Below, one piece after another: positions 7,568 to 15,596 of a stretch of 40,684 bases of DNA. Below the pieces are notes generated by a model. The model made no database searches. It worked only from the letters and a program-made list of their open reading frames with translations, and was not told where the DNA came from. Within the stretch, counting starts at the first letter, position 1. The number at the start of each line of letters is the position of its first letter. The stretch is taken from contig CAJFTW010000146.1 of assembly GCA_904420025.1 (NCBI GenBank), positions 1-40,684 of the forward strand. Reading direction: 5' to 3'. The stretch is from Candidatus Pseudolachnospira avium. GTDB lineage: Bacteria; Bacillota; Clostridia; Lachnospirales; Lachnospiraceae. A program made the position numbers and the translations under genes.

Positions 7568-8800
7568 ATGAAACTGTTGCAGGTAGATACGCTGGAGGAA
7601 GCCCGGAGCAAGCTCCGGAAGGCAGCGGAGCAGGTGCCTCTCCGGACCGAAGAGATACCGATTTCCCAGGCTTTCGGCCGAATCCTGGCTCAGGATGTGT
7701 GTGCCGGCGAGCCGATTCCCAGCTTCCGGCGCTCCAGTGTGGATGGCTATGCGGTCCGCAGCGCGGATACCGCCGGGGCCACGGAGAGCATCCCGGTGTT
7801 TTTGGAGATTGTGGAAGATGTGGCCATTGGGCATCCCGCTTTGGCGCCGGTGGGCCCCGGTATGTGTTCCTACGTGCCCACGGGCGGCATGATCCCGGAG
7901 GGGGCTGACGCCATGGTGATGGTGGAGTACAGTGAGCTTTTTGACGAGAACCATGTGGCCATCAACACCGCTGTGTCCAGCGGCCGGTTTGTGGTGGATG
8001 TGGGGGAGGATATGAAAACGGGAGAGTTGGTGCTTTCCCGGGGAACCCAGATCGGCCCAGCCCAGGTTGGAGCTTTAGCAGCGGTGGGAACAGACCGGAT
8101 TCTGGTCTACCGGCCGTGGCGGGTGGCGGTTATCTCTACCGGGGATGAGCTGGTGCCGGTGGAGAGCGTGCCGGGGCCCGGCCAGGTGCGCGATATTAAC
8201 ACTTGGGCCTTAGGAGGCTGTGTTGCCCAGTGCGGCATGGAGCTGGTGCTTGCCCGGGCCTTGGAGGATCAGGAGGACCGGCTGGAGGAGACAGTGCGCC
8301 AGGCAGTGGAAACCTGTGATCTGCTGCTGGTGTCCGGAGGCAGCTCCCAGGGAAAGAAGGATGTGACCATGGAGGTGCTGGACCGGGTTTCTGGCGGCGG
8401 GGTGTTTACCCATGGACTGGCGCTGAAGCCGGGGAAGCCCACCATTTTAGGTTGTGACAGAGCAGAAGGCACCATTCTGGCAGGGCTGCCGGGACATCCG
8501 TCCGCGGCTCTGACGGTGTTCTGTCTGTTGTTCCGGTGGCTCTGGAGGCAGGTGACCGGCCAGCCGGAGGAGACGCCGGTGCTGGCTCACATGGAGACTA
8601 ATCTGGCCAGCGCGGCAGGCAAGGCAACCTGCCTGCCGGTGAAGTTGATTCCGGAGGGGAAGGCGCTTCTGGCCCGGCCCATTCTGGGAAAATCCGGCCT
8701 GATCACCACACTTTCGGAGGCGGATGGATACATCCTGGTAGATATGAACCGGGAAGGATTGAAAAAGGGCGAGCCGGTTTGGGTCCGCCGGTATTTCTAA
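7568..8800 (+). CDS. moeA: Molybdopterin molybdenumtransferase MoeA (tungsten insertion)
   Basis: MoeA inserts the metal oxyanion into adenylated pterin made by MogA. From ATG 7568 (AGGAGGG upstream) the product has 410 residues, normal for MoeA. Recognisable motifs are PSFRRSSVDGYAVRS near residue 50, PTGGMIPEGADAMVMVEYSE, VISTGDELV, GQVRDINTWAL, LLVSGGSSQGKKD, GLALKPGKPT and AGLPGHPSAAL. The reading frame is open upstream to 7409, but that part crosses the terminator and lacks MoeA similarity. Because it is co-located with tungstate uptake and an AOR enzyme, the metal is probably tungsten. A second MoeA-domain protein follows after 16 bp. Confidence 0.92.
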   Translation: MKLLQVDTLEEARSKLRKAAEQVPLRTEEIPISQAFGRILAQDVCAGEPIPSFRRSSVDGYAVRSADTAGATESIPVFLEIVEDVAIGHPALAPVGPGMCSYVPTGGMIPEGADAMVMVEYSELFDENHVAINTAVSSGRFVVDVGEDMKTGELVLSRGTQIGPAQVGALAAVGTDRILVYRPWRVAVISTGDELVPVESVPGPGQVRDINTWALGGCVAQCGMELVLARALEDQEDRLEETVRQAVETCDLLLVSGGSSQGKKDVTMEVLDRVSGGGVFTHGLALKPGKPTILGCDRAEGTILAGLPGHPSAALTVFCLLFRWLWRQVTGQPEETPVLAHMETNLASAAGKATCLPVKLIPEGKALLARPILGKSGLITTLSEADGYILVDMNREGLKKGEPVWVRRYF

Positions 8801-8816
8801 GGCGGAGGCAAAAGAA

Positions 8817-10721
8817 ATGGGAAAGAGAAATCTTTATCTGAAAAATACACCGGTACAGGAAGCACAGGAAATTTATCAAAAGGCGCTGGAGGGGGTGGTA
8901 ACGCCCCAGGAGGAAGAAATTCCGGTGACGGAGAGCTTGAACCGAGTGACCACCAAAGCGATTTACGCCCGGTACTGTTCCCCTCTCTACAATGCGGCGG
9001 CCATGGACGGTATTGCGGTGGAGGCGGAGCGGACCAAGGGCGCTTCGGAGCGGACGCCGTTGACCTTGCGTCCGGAAGGGGATTTTGTGGTAGTGGACAC
9101 AGGGGATCCCATCCATGCTCCTTACGACGCAGTCATTATGGCGGAGGATTTGCTGGAACAGGCGGACGGCTCTGTGCAGATTTTGGAGTCAGCGGCCCCC
9201 TGGCAGCATGTGCGCCCCATCGGCGAGGATATTGTGGCCGGGGAAATGCTGCTGCCCAGCCGGCACCGGATCCGCCCCATTGACATTGGCGTGCTGCTCT
9301 CCGGCGGCATCACCCAAGTGGCGGTTTACCGCCAGCCAACAGTGGCCATCTTCCCCACCGGCACAGAGATCATTGAGCCGGACCAGGATCCGGAGGACGG
9401 GGCGATTATTGAGTCCAACAGCCGGATGTTTGAGGCCATGGTTCGGGAGCAGGGCGGGCTGCCCACCCGGTTCGCCCCCATCGCGGACGATTATGAGCTG
9501 CTGAAGAAGAGCATTTCCGAGGCAGTGGACAACTTTGACATGGTGATTGTCAACGCCGGTTCCAGCGCGGGAACGGAGGATTACACGGTTCATGTGCTGC
9601 GGGAGCTGGGCCAGGTGATCATCCATGGGGTGGCGATCAAGCCAGGCAAGCCAGTGATTCTGGCCATTGTCCGGGGCAAGCCGGTGATCGGCCTCCCTGG
9701 TTATCCGGTCTCCGCATACCTGACCTTTGAAAATTTTGTGATTCCGGTTTTGCAGCAGATGAACGGACAGACCAGCAGCCGCGTTCCCCAGGTGGAAGCG
9801 GTGATTTCCCGCCGGATGGTCTCTTCCTTAAAACACCGGGAGTATGTCCGGGTGAAAGTGGGCAAGGTGGACGGCAAGCTGGTGGCCTCCCCGCTGGCCC
9901 GGGGTGCCGGTGCAGCCATGAGCCTGGTGCGGGCCGACGGCTTCTGTGTGATTCCCCAGAACAGCGAGGGAGTGGAGGCAGGCGAGAAGGTTACCGTGGA
10001 GCTCTACCGGACTATGGAGGAGATTGACCACACGGTGGTGGCCATTGGCAGCCACGACCTGATCCTGGATGTGATGGCGGATCTGATGCCTACCCTGTAT
10101 CCGGGCAATTATCTCTCCAGTACCCATGTGGGCAGCATGGGCGGGCTCATGGCCCTGCGCCGGGGGGAGGCCCATCTGGCCCCCACCCATCTGCTGGATG
10201 AGGAGACTGGCACTTACAATGTGCCGACTTTGAAGAAGCTCTTCACCGAGCCCATGGCCCTGATCAAGGGGGTGGACCGGGTGCAGGGGATTATGGTAAA
10301 AAAAGGGAATCCCCTGGGAATCCGGGGCATTGAGGACCTGCCAGGGGTCAGCTATGTGAACCGCCAGCGGGGCGCCGGCACCCGGGTGCTGCTGGACTAT
10401 AAGCTAAAACAGGCGGGGATTGACCCTTCCGCCATCCGGGGATACGACCGGGAGGCGGCTACCCATATGGCGGTGGCAGCGGCCATTGCCGGTGGGGATG
10501 CGGACGCGGGCATGGGAATTGAGTCGGCAGCCCGGTCCATGGGGCTGGACTTTATTGAGGTGGGGCCGGAGGAATACGATTTTGCCATTCCGGTACGGTT
10601 TCTGGAGCTTCCCCATGTACAGCATTTCTTGGAGGTGCTGAAGAGCCGGGAGTTTGCGGAGCGGGTGGAGAAGCTGGGGGGATATTCCCTGCGGCAGGCC
10701 GGAACCATTCTCTATATCTGA
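8817..10721 (+). CDS. MoeA fused to a periplasmic-binding-protein-like domain
   Basis: A 634-residue fusion. Residues 1 to about 400 are a MoeA domain (NAAAMDGIAVEAER, IFPTGTEIIE, GAIIESNSRMF, VIVNAGSSAGTEDY, AIKPGKPVIL, GLPGYPVSAY). From about 405 to the end it is a PBP-like domain of the kind fused to MoeA or to LysR-type wHTH domains in Mo/W genes: IGSHDLILDVMADLM, GSMGGLMALRRGEAHLAPTHL, NRQRGAGTRVLLDY and AVAAAIAGGDADAGMGIE. The C-terminal part may bind tungstate/molybdate or pterin; this is inference. The ATG at 8817 has GGCGGAGG upstream. Two MoeA paralogues in one operon are also known in other Mo/W-using anaerobes and archaea, where they may differ in metal choice. Confidence 0.9.
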   Translation: MGKRNLYLKNTPVQEAQEIYQKALEGVVTPQEEEIPVTESLNRVTTKAIYARYCSPLYNAAAMDGIAVEAERTKGASERTPLTLRPEGDFVVVDTGDPIHAPYDAVIMAEDLLEQADGSVQILESAAPWQHVRPIGEDIVAGEMLLPSRHRIRPIDIGVLLSGGITQVAVYRQPTVAIFPTGTEIIEPDQDPEDGAIIESNSRMFEAMVREQGGLPTRFAPIADDYELLKKSISEAVDNFDMVIVNAGSSAGTEDYTVHVLRELGQVIIHGVAIKPGKPVILAIVRGKPVIGLPGYPVSAYLTFENFVIPVLQQMNGQTSSRVPQVEAVISRRMVSSLKHREYVRVKVGKVDGKLVASPLARGAGAAMSLVRADGFCVIPQNSEGVEAGEKVTVELYRTMEEIDHTVVAIGSHDLILDVMADLMPTLYPGNYLSSTHVGSMGGLMALRRGEAHLAPTHLLDEETGTYNVPTLKKLFTEPMALIKGVDRVQGIMVKKGNPLGIRGIEDLPGVSYVNRQRGAGTRVLLDYKLKQAGIDPSAIRGYDREAATHMAVAAAIAGGDADAGMGIESAARSMGLDFIEVGPEEYDFAIPVRFLELPHVQHFLEVLKSREFAERVEKLGGYSLRQAGTILYI

Positions 10722-10743
10722 GCAGTGACAGGAGGAAAAAGTT

Positions 10744-11190
10744 ATGGAAGGAACCGTGCGGGCCCTGTATGTGTTCCGGGAGCGGGGCAGGCCGGGGGAG
10801 CCGGTGAAGCAGGCCCGGTTCCGGAAGGAGCAGGGAATGGAAGGTGACCGCCATGCCGATGGCGGCAGCCGGCAGTTGACTTTGCTGGCCGGGGAGGTGC
10901 GGGACTGGATGCAGGCACAGCCGCAGCCGGGGCTCTGTTTTCGCCGGTACAAGGCCAATCTGGAGACAGAAGGGCTGGATACATCCCAACTTCATCCGGG
11001 TATGACACTGCAGGCGGGAACCGCTGTACTGCGGGTATCGGAGGCAGACAAGGAGTGTTTCCCGGAATGTCCGCTGTTTCAGGCAGGTGCGGCCTGCCGT
11101 CTGGCCCAGGGAGCGGTGTTTTTGACCGTAGAGGAATCTGGTATTATTTCCCAAAAGGATAAAATAACGTTAGGAGGAGTCGTTTCATGA
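10744..11190 (+). CDS. MOSC domain protein (first copy)
   Basis: A 148-residue stand-alone MOSC domain. MOSC proteins bind the Mo/W pterin or carry sulfur to it, through a conserved Cys. Visible motifs are GMEGDRHADGGSRQLTLL near the N-terminus and the active-site segment DKECFPECPLFQAGAAC, comparable to GKECHHGCAIFQ in the second copy at 16578-17021. GTVRALYVFRERG at the start fits the short bacterial MOSC family often encoded beside moa genes. It overlaps the ferredoxin gene by 4 bp (ATGA). Confidence 0.85.
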   Translation: MEGTVRALYVFRERGRPGEPVKQARFRKEQGMEGDRHADGGSRQLTLLAGEVRDWMQAQPQPGLCFRRYKANLETEGLDTSQLHPGMTLQAGTAVLRVSEADKECFPECPLFQAGAACRLAQGAVFLTVEESGIISQKDKITLGGVVS

Positions 11191-11573
11191 AGCGGTTGGA
11201 AAAAGATGAATCGCTGTGCATTGGCTGCCGCCAGTGCGAGGAAGCATGTTCCAAAGCCTTTTACAAAGTGGCGGATCCGGCAAAGTCTTGTATCCGGATT
11301 ACGGACCGGGAAGATGGCACTCATGCCATTGCCGTATGTACCCAGTGCGGTAAGTGTGCGGAGGTGTGCAATACGGGTGTGATTACCCAGGCGGCCAATG
11401 GAGTCTACCGGCTGAACAAGAAGGAGTGTGCCGGCTGCCTGATGTGCGTGGGCTTCTGCCCGGAGAATGTGATGGTGCAGTGCGACGATTATCTGGAGCC
11501 GTCCAAATGTACGGCCTGCGGCCTGTGCGTGAAGGCCTGTCCCACAGGCGCCATCCGGATTGTGGAAGAATAG
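11187..11573 (+). CDS. Ferredoxin-like electron-transfer subunit with four 4Fe-4S motifs
   Basis: 128 residues carrying four complete CxxCxxCxxxC motifs at Cys 11-14-17-21, 51-54-57-61, 81-84-87-91 and 108-111-114-118, so room for four [4Fe-4S] clusters. Two further Cys (35, 99) are outside the motifs. This is the HycB/DMSO-reductase-subunit-B type of polyferredoxin. It lies directly before the AOR-family gene (13 bp gap) and overlaps the MOSC gene by 4 bp, so it is most likely the small electron-transfer subunit of that oxidoreductase. Its physiological partner (free ferredoxin, or an NAD-linked complex encoded elsewhere) is unknown. Confidence 0.92.
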   Translation: MKRLEKDESLCIGCRQCEEACSKAFYKVADPAKSCIRITDREDGTHAIAVCTQCGKCAEVCNTGVITQAANGVYRLNKKECAGCLMCVGFCPENVMVQCDDYLEPSKCTACGLCVKACPTGAIRIVEE

Positions 11574-11586
11574 GAGGGCATAAGAA

Positions 11587-13809
11587 ATGATACAAATGTG
11601 CAATGTGCCGCGCTATGCCGACGCGGATATGGAAGAAATCCGGAAAATGCAGGAGGCCCATGAGGTCCTGAAGCACGTGGACTACACCCCCCAGGATCTG
11701 TATCACGGCTATACGGATAAGCGGCTGAAAATTGACCTTTCCGCCAATTCCGTGGAAATCCTGGATATTCCCCAGGAGGTAAAGGAAAAGTTTATCGGCG
11801 GCAAGGGTTACTGCCTGCGTTACCTGTGGGATGCCACCAACCCGGATACCAAATGGGATTCTCCGGAGAATGCCATTACCATGTCTGCCGGGCCGGTGGC
11901 CGGCATCACCCAGTACGCCGGTACCGGCAAATGCCTGGTGTGCACCATCTCCCCCATGACGGACATCCCCATTGACTCCAACGTGGGTGGATACTTCGGT
12001 CCTTTCCTGAAGTTCTCCGGCTTTGACGTGCTGGAGCTGACGGGCAAGGCCGAGGAGGATGTGATCATCGTCATCGACGGCAACAAGGGCACCATCTCCA
12101 TTGAGAAGGCGCCGCTGGAGCATCGGGATGCCCATGTGCTGGGCGAGGAGCTGACGGCCATGTACGCGGAGGATGAGAAGGACCGGAAGAACGTAGCGGT
12201 GGTCTGCTCCGGCTCCGCCTCCGAGCACTGCAACCTGTCCATGCTGAACTTTACCTTCTACGATCCCAAGCGGAATGTGGTGCGCCTGAAACAGGCCGGC
12301 CGCGGCGGCATTGGCCGGGTGTTTGCCAACAAACATATTAAGGCGCTGGTCTGCCATTTCAAGGGCGTAAAGGCCAACCTGAACCATGTGTACGATATCA
12401 GCATCCTGAACAAGGACGGCCTGAAGTTCCATCGGGAGATTGCCACCCTGGATGATAAGCAGAACGCCATGCGGAAGTCCGGCACGGCTTACTCTCTGCG
12501 GACCCTCAGCGATTACGATATTCTGCCCACCCGCAACTATAAATATGGTGGCACGGACAAAATTGACGAGATGGCCCCGGAGGTATGGCAGAACAAGTGG
12601 CTGACCCAGGGCGGCGCCGATGGCTGCTGGTACGGCTGTTCCATGGCCTGCGCCAAGACTGCGGACCATTTCCTGCTGAAAACCGGCCCTTACAAGGGGG
12701 AGCGGGTCTGCGTAGACGGACCAGAGTACGAATCGGCGGCGGGCCTGGGCCCCAACTGTGGGATCACCGATCCCCAGGCCATCCTGGAGCTGAATTTCTA
12801 CTGCGATACCTACGGGGTGGACACCATCTCCTACGGTACCATGACCGCTTTCCTGATGGAGTGCTATGAGAACGGTATCCTGAACAAGGAGCGGACCGGC
12901 GGCCTGGAGCTTACGTGGGGCAATGTGGAGGCAGACCTGGAGATGCTGCACCAGATGGCCCGGAATGAAGGCTTTGGCAAGATTGCGGCTTTGGGCTCCC
13001 ACAAGCAGAAAGAATATTTTGCCAAGATGGGCTGGGGCGACATGGCTTTCATGAACGATATCGCCATGGAGCAGAAGGGGCTGGAGTACTCCGAGTATTC
13101 CTCCAAGGAGTCCCTGGCCCAGCAGGGCGGCTACGGCCTGACTAACAAGGGGCCTCAGCACGATGAGGCCTGGCTGATCTTCATGGACCAGGTGAACAAT
13201 CAGATCCCCACCTTTGAGGACAAGGCGGAGGCCCTGTATTACTACCCCATGTTCCGTACCTGGTTTGGCCTGCTGGGGCTGTGCAAACTGCCCTGGAATG
13301 ATATTGTTCCGGCGGACAACAGCCTGACGGATGAGCCTGCCAAGGTTCCGGAGCACGTGGACAATTACCTGGATCTGTTCTATGGGGTTACCGGCACCAA
13401 GATTGACCGGGATGATATGATCCGCCAGTCGGAGCGGGTTTACAACTTCCAGCGGATCTTCAACATCCGTCTGGGCAAGGGCCTGCGGAAGAATGATGCC
13501 ATTCCCTATCGTTCCCAGGGGCCGGTGACCGAGGAGGAGTACCTTTCCCGCCAGGAGCGGTATGACGGCCAGCTGGTGGAGCAGGTGGGGCTGACGCCGG
13601 AGCAGGTGAAGAATATGACCCTGCAGGAGAAGATGGATGCCACCAGAAAGCACCGGGAGGCTGAGTATGAGCGCCTGATTGACGCGGTATATCCCAAGCG
13701 GGGATGGACCCTCAACGGGGTTCCCACCGTGGCCCATCTGAAGGAGCTGGGCATGGATCTTCCGGAGCTGCTGGAGGTGGTGGAGCCTCTGCAGGATGTG
13801 CAGCCGTAA
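11587..13809 (+). CDS. Aldehyde ferredoxin oxidoreductase family tungstoenzyme
   Basis: A 740-residue AOR-family catalytic subunit. The N-terminal pterin-binding domain is visible as EKFIGGKGYCLRYL, PVAGITQYAGTGKCL and AGRGGIGRVFANKHIKAL. The [4Fe-4S] ligands are probably Cys347, Cys351, Cys355 (GCWYGCSMAC) and Cys566 (GLLGLCKLPWN). The spacing is CX3CX3C rather than the CX2CX3C of Pyrococcus furiosus AOR. It is also about 130 residues longer than classical AOR (about 605), with an N-terminal extension of about 45 residues and a helical, charged C-terminal extension. It belongs to a divergent branch of the AOR/WOR/BamB-like superfamily, and its substrate cannot be told from sequence. The flanking tungstate and pterin genes indicate a tungsten-bispterin cofactor. 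Confidence 0.9.
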   Translation: MIQMCNVPRYADADMEEIRKMQEAHEVLKHVDYTPQDLYHGYTDKRLKIDLSANSVEILDIPQEVKEKFIGGKGYCLRYLWDATNPDTKWDSPENAITMSAGPVAGITQYAGTGKCLVCTISPMTDIPIDSNVGGYFGPFLKFSGFDVLELTGKAEEDVIIVIDGNKGTISIEKAPLEHRDAHVLGEELTAMYAEDEKDRKNVAVVCSGSASEHCNLSMLNFTFYDPKRNVVRLKQAGRGGIGRVFANKHIKALVCHFKGVKANLNHVYDISILNKDGLKFHREIATLDDKQNAMRKSGTAYSLRTLSDYDILPTRNYKYGGTDKIDEMAPEVWQNKWLTQGGADGCWYGCSMACAKTADHFLLKTGPYKGERVCVDGPEYESAAGLGPNCGITDPQAILELNFYCDTYGVDTISYGTMTAFLMECYENGILNKERTGGLELTWGNVEADLEMLHQMARNEGFGKIAALGSHKQKEYFAKMGWGDMAFMNDIAMEQKGLEYSEYSSKESLAQQGGYGLTNKGPQHDEAWLIFMDQVNNQIPTFEDKAEALYYYPMFRTWFGLLGLCKLPWNDIVPADNSLTDEPAKVPEHVDNYLDLFYGVTGTKIDRDDMIRQSERVYNFQRIFNIRLGKGLRKNDAIPYRSQGPVTEEEYLSRQERYDGQLVEQVGLTPEQVKNMTLQEKMDATRKHREAEYERLIDAVYPKRGWTLNGVPTVAHLKELGMDLPELLEVVEPLQDVQP

Positions 13810-13821
13810 AGGGAGGCAGCC

Positions 13822-14019
13822 ATGCAGTTGAACAACAGGCCCTACAAGGACTGGCATGAGGGATTGACCATCCGGGGCGTCATGGAGCACATGCGCTTTA
13901 CCTGGCCTAAGCTGGTGGTGAAGGTCAACGGCCAGCTGGTATGGCCGGAAGATTATGACACGGTGGTGTTAAACGAGGATGACGATCTGCAGATTATCCA
14001 TCTGTTGGGCGGCGGCTGA
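13822..14019 (+). CDS. MoaD/ThiS-family sulfur carrier
   Basis: A 65-residue ubiquitin-fold sulfur carrier ending IIHLLGGG, with the C-terminal Gly-Gly needed for adenylation and thiocarboxylation by a MoeB/ThiF enzyme. KVNGQLVWPEDYDTVVL and EDDDLQIIHLLGGG match the ThiS/MoaD beta-grasp pattern. It starts 12 bp after the AOR gene with GGGAGG upstream, and the activating enzyme is the next gene. It probably acts as MoaD in making the pterin dithiolene, though a role in thiamine or another sulfur pathway cannot be excluded by sequence alone. No MoaE partner is encoded in the window. Confidence 0.85.
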   Translation: MQLNNRPYKDWHEGLTIRGVMEHMRFTWPKLVVKVNGQLVWPEDYDTVVLNEDDDLQIIHLLGGG

Positions 14020-14030
14020 GAAAGACAGCT

Positions 14031-14077
14031 GCAAAAGCCGGGGTGCGGTTCAAAAAGGGCCGCCTCCCGGCTTTTGC
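14031..14077 (+). terminator. Intercistronic hairpin between the MoaD-like gene and moeB
   Basis: GCAAAAGCCGGG (14031-14042) and CCCGGCTTTTGC (14066-14077) form a perfect 12-bp stem. No T run follows the stem, though the 3' arm holds TTTT. It lies between the AOR/MoaD part and the biosynthetic genes and may lower downstream expression or stabilise the upstream mRNA. Confidence 0.6.
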
Positions 14078-14112
14078 GGTATGGAGAACTGGCAGGAAAG
14101 GAGACCTTTGCT

Positions 14113-14874
14113 ATGGGGGAACAGGAAAAAGAGGTGTATCGGGAACGGTACAAACGCCACTGGATGCTTCCGGAGGTAGGAGAGGAAGGGCAGAAAAAGC
14201 TGGAGCAGGGCCGGGTTCTGGTGGTGGGAGCCGGTGGCCTGGGGTCCCCGGCGGCCCTGTACCTGGCAGCGGCTGGGGTGGGCACCATCGGCCTGGCGGA
14301 CTTTGACCGGGTGGATGTGAGTAACCTGCAGCGGCAGATTCTGTATCGGGAGCAGGATGTGGGGAGGAAAAAGGCGGAGGCTGCGGCGGACTGCCTGCAG
14401 CGGCGGAACAGCGTGGTGGCGGTGCGGATCTTCCCGGAGGGCATTACCCCGGGAAACGCGGAACAGATTTTATCTGAGTTTGATGTGGTGGTGGACGCCA
14501 CAGACCGGTTCCCCATCCGCTATCTGTTAAGCGACGTATGCCGGAAGCTGGGAAAACCGGATGTGTACGGGGCCATCTGCCAGTTTGCGGGGCAGGTGAC
14601 GGTGTTTGCGCCAGGCGGTCCCTGCCTTCGCTGCCTGTGCCCGGAAAACCCGGACCCGGCGGCGGAGCCGGACGGCCGCTCCTTTGGGGTGCTGGGGGCG
14701 GTGCCCGGGGTCATCGGCAGCCTGCAGGCGGTGGAAGCCCTGAAGCTGCTGCTGGGAATTGGAGAAACCCTCCATGGGCGGATGCTTCTGCTGGATCTGC
14801 TGGCCATGCAGGCGGAGGAGGTGGAGATCCCGGTGAATCCCCGCTGCCGCTGCCAGCAGCCGGACCGCGGGTGA
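14113..14874 (+). CDS. moeB: MoeB/ThiF/HesA-family sulfur-carrier adenylyltransferase
   Basis: A 253-residue E1-like enzyme that activates the C-terminal Gly of the MoaD-like carrier with ATP. Motifs are RVLVVGAGGLGSPAALYLAAAG, LADFDRVDVSNLQRQI, VVDATDRFPIRYLL and GVLGAVPGVIGSLQA. The ATG at 14113 has AGGAGA upstream. The frame is open further to a TTG at 14074, which lies in the hairpin. The first Cys pair of the zinc site is CLRC. The second reads CRC (NPRCRCQQ) instead of the usual CxxC, so zinc binding may differ. There is no C-terminal rhodanese domain. Adjacency to the MoaD-like gene makes that carrier its likely partner. Confidence 0.88.
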   Translation: MGEQEKEVYRERYKRHWMLPEVGEEGQKKLEQGRVLVVGAGGLGSPAALYLAAAGVGTIGLADFDRVDVSNLQRQILYREQDVGRKKAEAAADCLQRRNSVVAVRIFPEGITPGNAEQILSEFDVVVDATDRFPIRYLLSDVCRKLGKPDVYGAICQFAGQVTVFAPGGPCLRCLCPENPDPAAEPDGRSFGVLGAVPGVIGSLQAVEALKLLLGIGETLHGRMLLLDLLAMQAEEVEIPVNPRCRCQQPDRG

Positions 14875-14995
14875 AAAGGCAGCCTGGCGGTGGGGGAAAG
14901 CCCTTCTGCGAAGGAAACTGCCTGTGCGCCCAAAAGCCCTTGCGTCTTCCGGATCCCCCGGAGGAAATAAAATGGCGCAAATAATGGGTTGGGGG
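14875..14995 (+). other. Intergenic region after moeB with paired segments
   Basis: No gene is seen here. GGCAG (14878-14882) can pair with CTGCC (14918-14922), enclosing a tight hairpin CCTTC-TGC-GAAGG (14902-14914), and further GC-rich complementary pieces follow up to the moaC promoter. No T run marks an intrinsic terminator and no known riboswitch core was recognised. Confidence 0.4.
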
Positions 14996-15024
14996 ATGAC
15001 ATTTGCCGGAAGAAGCGCTATAAT
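14996..15024 (+). promoter_or_regulatory. Promoter for moaC-moaA-MOSC-mogA
   Basis: ATGACA (14996-15001) and a perfect TATAAT (15019-15024) are 17 bases apart. The predicted start near 15031 gives a leader of about 86 bases before moaC. The promoter suggests that the moa genes can be transcribed separately from the AOR operon. Confidence 0.7.
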
Positions 15025-15035
15025 AAAACGATACA

Positions 15036-15090
15036 AGCGTCAAGCAGCCATGGGGCTGTGCTTGCGCGGGCAGGCAGGACATGGCGACGC
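15036..15090 (+). promoter_or_regulatory. Structured 5' leader of moaC
   Basis: GCGTC (15037-15041) can pair with GACGC (15086-15090). Inside, AAGC pairs with GCTT (15042-15045 with 15060-15063) and AGCC with GGCT (15046-15049 with 15054-15057). The fold fills most of the short leader between the promoter and the ribosome-binding site. It does not share the conserved blocks of the two upstream riboswitches. Function is unknown. Confidence 0.4.
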
Positions 15091-15116
15091 GATCATAGTG
15101 CATCGGAGAAGGGAAA

Positions 15117-15596
15117 ATGGAAGAGCAAAAGCTGACGCATTTTGATGAAAAGGGAAATGCGGTGATGGTAGATGTGTCGGGTAAGAATGTCACCAGCCGG
15201 ACTGCGGTAGCCTCCGGGAAGATCCGGGTCAATGCGGCGGTGATGGAGGCGGTGCTGGCCGGCACCGTGGCCAAAGGGGACGTGCTGGGTGTGGCCCGGG
15301 TGGCGGGCATTATGGCGGTCAAACAGACCTCCCACCTGATCCCCATGTGCCATCCCCTGATGATTTCCAAGTGCGGCATTGATTTTCAGGTGGACCGGGA
15401 GAATCTGGAGATCCGGGCCATCTGCACCGCCAAGGTGGAAGGAAAGACCGGGGTGGAGATGGAAGCCCTCACCGGGGTCAGCGTAGCGCTGCTGACCATC
15501 TACGATATGTGCAAGGCTATTGACAAGCGGATGGAGCTGGATGAAATACATCTCGAGACCAAATCGGGAGGAAAAAGCGGGGATTTTGTGCGATGA
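15117..15596 (+). CDS. moaC: Cyclic pyranopterin monophosphate synthase MoaC
   Basis: MoaC turns the MoaA product into cyclic pyranopterin monophosphate, the first stable precursor of molybdopterin. The 159-residue length is normal. Hallmarks are the [16 protein letters not shown] start, IPMCHPLMI with catalytic-region residues, [26 protein letters not shown] near residues 105-130, and [10 protein letters not shown] at the end. It starts with ATG at 15117 after GGAGAAGGG and overlaps moaA by 4 bp (ATGA), indicating translational coupling. Confidence 0.95.
   Translation: MEEQKLTHFDEKGNAVMVDVSGKNVTSRTAVASGKIRVNAAVMEAVLAGTVAKGDVLGVARVAGIMAVKQTSHLIPMCHPLMISKCGIDFQVDRENLEIRAICTAKVEGKTGVEMEALTGVSVALLTIYDMCKAIDKRMELDEIHLETKSGGKSGDFVR

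Noticed and set aside
11383-13890. Very long antisense open frame (about 835 codons) opposite the ferredoxin/AOR genes
   Set aside because: GC-rich genes with strong third-position bias leave antisense frames open. It has no ribosome-binding site and His/Gln/Leu-rich composition without recognisable domains, and the plus strand encodes a clear AOR.
14875-14995. Third Tuco-type riboswitch
   Set aside because: The spacer has stems, but none of the ordered blocks (TTCGAGCT, CCAATGGGT, GAAA-capped stem, CCTCCCGC) that define the other two.
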